Assembly (NCBI GenBank): GCA_024699855.1
Contig: JAMPIQ010000001.1
Span: 17,236,001 to 17,300,000, forward strand
Length of the DNA stretch: 64,000 nt
Direction of reading: 5' to 3'
Origin: Aphelenchoides besseyi
Lineage: Eukaryota; Nematoda; Chromadorea; Rhabditida; Aphelenchoididae
Shown here: in pieces, positions 55,701 to 64,000 of the stretch
Layout of the letters: each line of letters begins with the position of its first letter
Numbering within the stretch: position 1 is the first letter of the stretch
The notes under the pieces: model-generated
The model's input: the letters and a program-made list of their open reading frames with translations, nothing else
What the model was told of the DNA's origin: nothing
Databases searched by the model: none
Translations under genes and position numbers: made by a program

Positions 55701-58700
55701 CGCATGGCATTGCGATCTGGAGCCACAGGAGATGGCAATGGCAATCGTGCTGTTGTGGTGAAAACCGAGACCTCCACTTCATGACCCCAACCAACGGCCG
55801 TTTCTGCTTTAATGGCAAAAACATATGTCGAGTTCGGTGTCAAGGAGTTGGCCGAGAATTCGTAGAGATTATGTTTTACATGCGTTGCAATCGCCTTAAA
55901 GACTTAAATTTATGCGAGAATCGAATGTAAGTTTGCTACCTGTGTTTCCGATTGATCCGAACGCCAATATCTGATACCGTAGGATGTGATTCGTCCGTTC
56001 GGTTCAATCGGCGATTCCCACATCAAGTTTACGGAATGTGGAGAGATTTTGTTGAAACGGACGTTCGATGGACGATCCGGAACGTCTTCGGGAGTTCGAA
56101 TTGTTGGCGGATCGGGCGACGAGGTCTCTCCATCACCAACAATCGTATACGCGGCAACGAACACACGATATTCGGTGAATGGACGCAGTTTTGTTAAATG
56201 AGCGGTGCGAACATCGGCGCCAACCAAATCGATCGATCGTGAGTGTTTGACCCTCAACAATTCTTCTTCAGGTGTAAAACGAACACGAAAACCCAAAATA
56301 TTTCCGCGTTTATTTTTGGCCATCAAATCGTCCCATTTTACGCGAACCAGCTGCTGTTCCACTTCGACTTCAACGTTTTCAGGCCCAGTCGATGGTGCTG
56401 AAGAGATTGGCTGTTAATGCACGATTATATACTTTTGGAGCTTACTGCTTTCGTAGGTTGTAGCAGAAATGGTCTCGGACTGGTTGCTCATTCCAAACGT
56501 GTTCACGGCGTATAGTTTGATTTGATAGGAAGTGAATGGTTCCAAACCCAACAAAATCAACTCACTGGCCTTCGAATTTTGTGTTCGAATTTCTTTCTAG
56601 AAATGAAATTGCTCGTTTAGACTTCAGAATTGTTCATCCTACCCATTCATCATCGTCTTGATTGGCGAAAAGTTCTTCGTCATTGTTTCGATTGTGTTTG
56701 TTTTGAGTACCAAGTCGAATCGGTCGTGCAGCTCGATAGCGTAGCAAATAACCCATCGGCTCGGCGTTCCATTGTGTTGGTAAGAGAGGAGTCCAGACGA
56801 CTTGAATTCGCTCATCAGAGATCGGTTCGGCGTACAACTTTTCCGGAGCATTTTCTGGTTCGGTTTCACGTGTTTCAAAAGGTCGAGTAGGATCCGATGG
56901 TGCACCACGACCGCGAACGTTCTCGGCAATTAAACGCAATTGATATTTCGTATGTGGTCGTAAACGTTCGACGGTGAAAGATCGAGCTTTTGGGGCGCTA
57001 AAACAATTGGAATGAATTGACACTTGAAGTGAAGACGAACCTGATGTTGAAGATAGTGGTAAAAACACTCGAACTGCCAATCTTCGCCTCAACAATCCAA
57101 TATTTGATATACGAATGACCATCGAAACCGGGAACGAATTGTATGACCGCATTTCGAGCGCCAATATCCAAAACAACAACCGAAGTTGGACGACCCGGTA
57201 GTTCTGAAAGCGAAAAGACGAGTCAAGAGTATTGGCTTTTAGACAAACCGGGTGGCACTCCACTTTCGAATTTTGCTTCAGCACGTGGTCCATAGCCTTC
57301 ATTTGTTAGTGCTTGTATATCAACCGAGTATCTAAAATAATTCATCAACAGTATCTATAGACTTCGGCTTACTGTGTTGACGCTTTGAGTCCTTCGATTG
57401 TTGCATTTGTCTCAAGACCACTGACATTGAATCGTTGCTTTTCGTCATCCAATTTATTCGTTTCCCAATATCGAACCAAGTAATCTAAAACACTCAAGAT
57501 GGATTTCGGTGATGTCTTCAATTTCTCACGTTTTATTACTCCATTCGGTTCTGCCGGTCTTTCCCATTGAACAAAAACGCTATCCGATTGAACTTGATCA
57601 AAGTTGATTGAACCAACGGGTCCAGGAACTAAACTATTGCGTATGTTGGTTGAGGAATATCAAACCGACCATCTTCTTTGGTTATAACGGGAATCGGATC
57701 ACTACGAGGCCCATCGCCCGCATTCGTGTAACACAAAATGGTCACGTTATAGTGACCGAACTTTTCCAAATCCGAAACCTGTTGATTCAATCGAATGGCA
57801 TAGTCAGGATTGACGTGAACTAAACGAAAAAGTGTTCCACCGGGAGCTCCCTTCCAAAATTCGATCTAAACCAAAAATGTTACTTTACAATTGGTGTTCA
57901 TTCAACTCACTTTGTAACCCTGATTCACGCCTGGAATCATTTGTTGATCTAACGGATCGAAAGAAACCCGAATGTCCGTCGAATTGATGACTTCAACTTG
58001 AACGTTTTGAGGCGCTTGCATCGGAGCTGATTCCCATGGAGCGGCTTCGATTGGCTTCGAATAGACGCCCAATCCACGATCATTGTACGCAGCAATTTGA
58101 ATCTCGTAGTCACGCCACGAAATTAGTGACTCCAAAATAGCATTTCGAGCGTTCGGATTACTCACATTCAGGTAATTCCAATCCAAATCATCGTAGCCGG
58201 ACAATCGATAGCGCAAATTATAGCCGAGAATCTCGCCATTCCAGTTCTCCGCCGGCGGTGGATTCCATTGAACGATGACACTGTGAGAAGAACGACCACT
58301 TGCACGAACATCTCGTGGTGCGGCGGCTGGTGGTTGGGCTTGAATCGTGATGTTGTTGGAGGGTTCGCTGGGTCGTCCGGAACCGTAACGATTGATTGCA
58401 ATCACACGAAACGCCACAGTGGACGACGGTTTCAGATTGTCGATGAGTGCGAAACAGCAGGGTTCGTTCGATTGGCCGTCAGTCAACTTCTCCGTGACTT
58501 TTTCGTATTCGAGCCAAAGACCGGATTGTTGACCCAACGTTCGCATTTCGACTTGATGTTTAATGATCGGTGAGTTGCCGTCGAAACCCGGTCGCCAGCT
58601 TACTCGAATCTTCGCCGGTAGCGTATCATTCAAGAGCTCAGCTTCCACGTTCTGAGGCATCGATGGTTTTTCTAAGAGTTTTTTGTTTTAATTTACGATC

Positions 58701-59868
58701 GAATCTTTGATTACCAATGATCTGTAGAGTGGCTTCGACAGCTTCGACTTTTGTGCCCACTTTGACCAAACATTTGTACGTGCCGATACTGTCCGGACCG
58801 ACTTGTGAGATCAACAAACTTCCTTCCGAGTCGATGGTTATTCGTCGCGATGAATCGCCGTCTGATGAAATCCGTTGGCCCTGCAATTCAAGAGCTTTCA
58901 GTTCCTTGTGTTGTGACCATTGGTCATTTTTTCGGCCCTTTCAACTCACGCATCAGAGCGTCCATTGTGACAACTGCGCAATTTTTTGTTCTCAATTTAA
59001 AGTCCCACCATCGGCTTGTTTCAAACGCAAATCGTAATATTCCGGCACAGTAAATGTGCGTGTCATGAAGCAAAAAAACTAATCCCTTCAGTGGTCGGCA
59101 ATTCAAAAGTCATTTCAAATGACCTCCACCCCGAAATGGAATTCCGTTTTGCTCATGACCACTCGAGAGTTTATGTCCCTCCGTCTAATCCATCGGAATG
59201 ACCGTTGGCCTCCGAAATCAAACAATGAATTTCAATTAAATTCATTAGAAACTTTTACGACCCTTCTGTTCCCCTGTGGCAATAAAGTTCGCGTTGAGGT
59301 CCCGAAGTCGCGGAAAATTTGATTTCGACTCTTCCGTGGCCTCCGCTCGACTCGTTAAGTCCCTTCGCGCGTCGCATCCGTCACCTCGACAGCTTTGTGT
59401 CAACATTGAAGACACGAACCATTTTGGATTTAAATTGCGTGACCGGGCGATGTAATTGCGAAGTCAGCTGTTGGGAATTTTTGTTTATTTTAATGCATTC
59501 GGCATCAAAAACTTCTTCGGCACTTACGTTCTTCGACCACTCGAGACTCACGGCCTGATGTTGCTTGCGAGCTTTGTTGCTGACTTTGCATGGCATTCGA
59601 ACGACCGTACCGATCAGTTGACTTTGATTCACGGGTCCATCTTCAATTAAACGAAAATCTAAAACAGTGGGATTATAACCGAAACAAGTTGATCGAGAAA
59701 ACCTCGAATCGTTGGACCATCGGATTGTGGCGAATCGACGAAATTGGCCGAAACGTTTGAGCAAATGAAAATGAAAAAGAGGACGATGGATGAGCAGGTA
59801 CCCGCAAATGATGTTTCCCGTCTTGAACAACTAACCACCGTCTGAGAAGTTCGGCGCCGACGTTTCAT
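52740..59868 (-). CDS. rig-4 (sdk): Sidekick-type adhesion protein: one Ig, thirteen FN3, PDZ-binding tail
   Basis: The gene runs from a signal-anchor-like start (59868; hydrophobic core SSIVLFFIFICSNVSA) to a stop at 52740. Only one Ig domain is encoded: VVRMPCKVSNK and AVSLEWSKN, then after a 600-bp intron GQRISSDG and DSIGTYKCLVKV. Thirteen FN3 domains follow (starting for example MPQNVEAEL, APRDVRASG, APQNVQVEV, LPGRPTSVV, APEKLYAEP, GPENVEVEV, RPSNVRFNK, KPPSNVDAR, LPGPVGQLVF, SSPTQPVVQ). Next come a membrane span (WWFLVIVGLVILMVVIVFVA) and a long cytoplasmic tail. The tail has HSFASHYQSTNPHEESYRAT, matching HSFVNHY...YYNSW of vertebrate Sidekicks, and ends GYSSFV (family consensus GFSSFV, which binds MAGI PDZ domains). 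Sidekicks steer synaptic lamina choice by homophilic adhesion through Ig domains 1-2. Other family members have six Ig domains, so this form is shortened. Confidence 0.88.
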
Positions 59869-62800
59869 TGTTCCGCATTTAAAACGTATCCTAAGGATGA
59901 AAGAAAGCTGCAAAGAAGCTATAAGCTGAGTCATTAATCACATCAAAAACCGCGAATAATCCGCAATGAATCAGCACTGAATCCAATAAACCGAATCGAC
60001 AGAAACAAGTCGGTGGTGAGCGCAATCGAGCTGCCGACTCAATTACGTAAAACAAACACGCCGTCGACTTTCTCACGGTCAATCGTTGTGTCAAATGACT
60101 TTCAGCAAAAAAAAGTGATAAAAACAGTTTAGACGCGAAACCAAATGCTCAGCTTCTGCAAAACGTTCGAGCCGTTGAAAAGGCCAACGATCAGTTTGAG
60201 GGGAAAAATGTCGAGAATTTCACGAATACAATCGAATGACGAGATGCGGAACGATAGTCGTGCGATCTCGTCATCCTCGGAATATTCCACGGCATCCTCC
60301 TTTCGATCCCCTCCTCACTGCTCATCATCCACTTGTCCGACGATCAAGTGCGAATCTTCGAGGGCGCGTTCATTTGCGGAAATTGAGTAATCTTTTGGGG
60401 CACGATGAATTCATTTCGATTACACAACGCCAAACCACTTCGACATATAAACTGTAGATAGAATTCTGCAAAATGCAATCCATTTCTTTGGCCTCTCTTT
60501 CTAAGTCCCGCCCTTCCAACCTCTTCCGGAGACTTTTCGTTAGCAAAAAACAAGTTTGACTTTCGATCTCCGCTGCTGTACGGTAATGAACAGTCGTTAG
60601 TAACAAGTGAATTGCCAAGGAACGGCGTGTGAAATCCGAGGAATGTGCCGTGTAGTGAATAACAAAGTTAAGATGTTGAAAATCGGATAAGAGGAAGAGC
60701 GAAGAGCTTGTCAACGGAGCTTCAACGAAAACTGTCCGTAGGGAGACATCGAGAGTCAAAAGGCCAAAATCCCGACAGTCAAAAACAAAAGTGGCCGATA
60801 ATGGACAGCTCCGCCTTCTTCCGCATTCTGACCAGCGGATTGAAGAAGATGGAGAGAGCCGGAGGTAATGGACAACAAAAACGGAATTCTTTTGTTCTTT
60901 TCCACTGAACAAATTTGGTTGCCGCGAGCTTCGCATTTCGATTGGTTCGAAGCAAAAAAGTTTCGACCAAAAAAGCATCGTCGAGAGATTAGTTCCGAAG
61001 GCCTTCCTCCTCCAAGAATTATGACAATTAGCAGCAACTCAAACGTACTACCGACTAATATCGTGCAATTATCCAACAACAATCAAGAAGTCCGCTAATT
61101 GAGCGACGAAAAAGGAACAATCGGAATGAAAAATTGAGTGGAACGCACGTCGAAAACAACAGTCACCCAATCGGACGATTACGCCACTATTTCACAGACA
61201 GATAAGATCGAAAAATGGGATTGTATTGGGAAGGCAAAGTCGACCGATGGCGATCGGAACTCACCGATGAAGTTATGAGGTCACTACACTGAAAACGCGT
61301 TCGAAGATTGGCGAAAATTTTCCAGCGCCGAAAGTTCGAAACTCGCGAATTCGATTTTGTAATTGGTGTGAGATTAACGCGATAGAAATCTTGATTGGAA
61401 CGACAAAAAACTCCGATCGAAAACTTCGCTTCATGGTGTATGATCTCGGATGTGACCAGAAAGTTTGCAGATGAATCATCGGACCTTGAGACCAGAACAC
61501 GCCGTCTGGATGGTTCGATCGAAGTACGAGGGTAAACAGGCCGCGAATTCGGTTTGCTGAATAGGCGGTCTGATCATCAAATTTTGCGGCCAATTAGGCC
61601 CCACTGAAGTGCCAAAAGCTGTGGGAATGGTTGCGGAGAGCAAAACAAGCCACTTGTGCAGCCGAATCATGGGAACACGGCGAATGGACAATGCGCGAAA
61701 GGAAACAAGTGAGTCCAATTTGCACCCTTCGGCCACGAACTGAATGGTCATTCGGGATGCAAATTTCCAAACTTACATTCGCGCTTCAACATATGAAAAT
61801 CGAAATTGCAATCTGGTCGAGGCTCAAAACAAATTTGAAGCCCAAGAGAAACGTTCGAATTTGCCCATTCAATGGCGGCCCGAGAAAACGATCGGAATCA
61901 AACGGAACGCGCGCGCGACATTTCGAATCGTTTGATAACAATCGGCAAAGAGAAAGACCGTCGAATGGTCTGTGTCTAAGTTCCCCATGGGTTATAATCC
62001 GTATAGTGGAATTCAATAGTCGAAAGGAGTGGAAGACGGGAAATCCGATCTTCTCGACCACTCCATTTGGTCATTCCAACCATACGGCGATTTGATAACA
62101 GAAAAATGTGCAACAATCCATTTCCGTTCTTTGTTCAAAGCATCGTGGATAATTGCGCAACTCGGACGTCCACTCAGTTTTCGGGTATTTGCACAATAAA
62201 AGCGGAAAGATTGGCGCGGAATTCGACCTTGACAAACATTCGCACAACAAATTGCCATGTTTTTGGCGAAATCAGTTTTTTCTTCGAGTGGAAACCAAAA
62301 CAATCGGAGATCATCAGTCCACCCACACGCACTGACCACTCAACTGTCTTGTACATGAAACAACTCGACGGCTAATTTTCGATCTCAAGACCGAAACACT
62401 CGAAATCGAACGGAAAGTCGCGGGTCACAACGTCCGTTAGATCAATGGCCATTTGATGATGGAAACTCGATGGTCGAAAACTGAAATGGACGCCGAAAAG
62501 CGAACCATCGAAGAAGTTTTCCCCAGAAAAAGAGTCATGAATTCGATGCGAAATAATCGGACCGAAAGCACAAAAAGCGGAAAGAAAAACGTCCATCAAT
62601 CGGAAAAAGACCGCAAAAGCGTGACCCTTAAGAAACGAATCGTTGGGTTTCTTCGTAAACAAAAGCGCGTGCCGTTGATTGCGATTTCGATTTGGCCTTT
62701 TGCTCGTCATTCACCGCTCTACAAACAATGTTGTACAAGTCGGAATCGGAGCGTAAAGCAGTTAAAATGAGCGCGCAAATCCTCCCCATGTCTTCGATTA

Positions 62801-64000
62801 TAATTCTCCCCACACCCAAAGGTCAATCAACGAACACGATGCTGCTGATTATTGTCACGTGAACGGAAAGAACAAGCCGGTCAACTGAAAGAGAGGTAAA
62901 CGAAGAGTGTTGACGCAAAATCCACTTCTCGTCGCTCGTTTCTAACCGCTCTGCGTCCATTTCGCGCAGCCGCGAACGCGTCACCACCTTTTTGCTAAAA
63001 TGACCTTGAGGTTGAATTCGAGAGACTAAGAGACCGGTGGCTTGATTCGCAGTTCGTGTATTTGCATATACGCCAAAAGCCACCACCAGCACCCGAGGGC
63101 TTCCGATTAGAAAATCTCTTTTGCGCGCAGGTACTCGAAAACAATCAACCGAGTTCGCTTATGAAGTCCACTCTTCAACGATTGCAGCTTTTCGGCTGTC
63201 GAAGTCGAGTCATGATCTTCGTTTTCGGGGTAATCCGAGAATTCCGTTCCTACTTGCCAATTATCGAGAGGAAAAGCCGCCAACTCACCTGTCGGAACGG
63301 AAATTCGCGGTCTTTTGATCTTCTGCCGTTTACGAGAATTGGATGTGACAGAAAAGAAACGGAAATTTGTATTCAACACACGAATGAAACACTCTTCAAC
63401 GATCAATTTGATGTTTACAGGCCGAAAAAAAACCACTGCGGTTGAGCGTTGGGTTTACACTAATGAGAAAAACACGTTCATTCCAGTGGTTTAAAGCAAA
63501 CTGGTTCATAATAAGGAATTGGAAAGCAAAACGAACGTTTTTAAAGGTTTTGGTCGTCTGACGATGTTTGCCGAGTTGTTTCGTGTTTAAGCGGACATTC
63601 CGCTCGTCCTCTCAATCAAACAAACTCGTAAAGTTCACACGGAAGACACCATGTTCGGAACTTTTATTGCTTGTCGATTAAGAGATGACTGGAAACGACT
63701 TGGTTTGAAACTTCAATTTACATTGTAGTTAAGCGATGAAGTTTACTGATTATGATGGCATCTCAATTGCTGTTTAAAAATCAAACTTCTATCATAACAA
63801 CTTGAAAACAATTGACACTTAGCTTTGTGTTCCCGAACCTTTTTCTGCATAATCAGATACGATAATCCCAATACGTCAACCATAACAGAAAGATCAATCA
63901 ATTCACAGATACCACAAATTTTTGAATTCCTTTGTAGAACAGAGTTTGAATCCAATCTGAAAAGCAATCTTCGTAGGTCATTTGACCGAACTGTACCACA
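59869..64000. other. 4.1-kb gene-free region upstream of Sidekick
   Basis: No Ig-like exon, tRNA or recognisable gene was seen on either strand. Overlapping open frames around 61600-62100 and 63056-63445 lack domains and supported splice sites. It is probably promoter or a large first intron of the Sidekick gene. Confidence 0.45.

Noticed and set aside
61600..63445. Open frames upstream of Sidekick as missing Ig exons
   Set aside because: None contains the Cys...Trp...Tyr-x-Cys pattern of an Ig domain.

Overview
The window is nuclear DNA from an animal, almost certainly a nematode. Genes are split by very short introns (mostly 40-60 bp) with GT donors and strong TTTCAG or TTTTAG acceptors. 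The gene set is also nematode-like: an L1CAM homologue with six Ig and five FN3 domains, a Sidekick homologue, a STAT carrying the nematode-type IATRRNQDCQV motif, small ShKT and cysteine-rich secreted peptides, and a DUF4139 protein. No species is assigned. All exon joins were made by eye from splice motifs and reading phase.

Layout. Bases 1-3409 and 45496-49986 are two arms of a large inverted duplication that continues past the left window edge. Each arm carries the same unfamiliar membrane/coiled-coil gene (614-1616 and 48338-49373), plus the remains of a second reading frame. The arms differ by clean insertions: a 1258-bp element flanked by a 6-bp target duplication (45563-46820), a tRNA-derived SINE (48015-48300) and a small palindromic insertion (47040-47220). 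Just inside each arm lies a small multi-membrane-segment gene (3437-4382 and 45045-45443). The left one is split by a 201-bp solo LTR.

Between the arms are mostly ordinary host genes: a TMEM68-like acyltransferase (4825-6393), a HIRA-like histone chaperone lacking WD40 repeats (7001-8881) head to head with COP9 signalosome subunit 8 (9159-10108), a secreted degenerate aspartyl-protease-like protein (10272-11133), tRNA-Gly(GCC), a broken serpin (12907-14357), two small secreted proteins, tRNA-Trp(CCA), an L1CAM adhesion molecule (17139-21441), a ShKT-type peptide (24534-24846), a DUF4139 protein (26241-28171), a short PUF protein (29039-29795), a STAT (30208-33758), a calmodulin-like protein (38365-41835) and a copine (42374-44467). 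Beyond the right arm are an ionotropic glutamate receptor-like channel (50629-52157) and a Sidekick-type adhesion protein (52740-59868).

The genes do not form one pathway. L1CAM, Sidekick, the ionotropic receptor, the calmodulin-like protein and the copine all fit neuronal surface or calcium functions. HIRA, CSN8, STAT and PUF are regulatory housekeeping. Long gene-free stretches (21.4-24.5, 33.8-38.4 and 59.9-64 kb) lie upstream of L1CAM, STAT and Sidekick and probably hold regulatory DNA. The most novel-looking feature is the duplicated gene module: its promoter and N-terminal half are nearly identical in the two arms, while its C-terminal membrane part is completely different.
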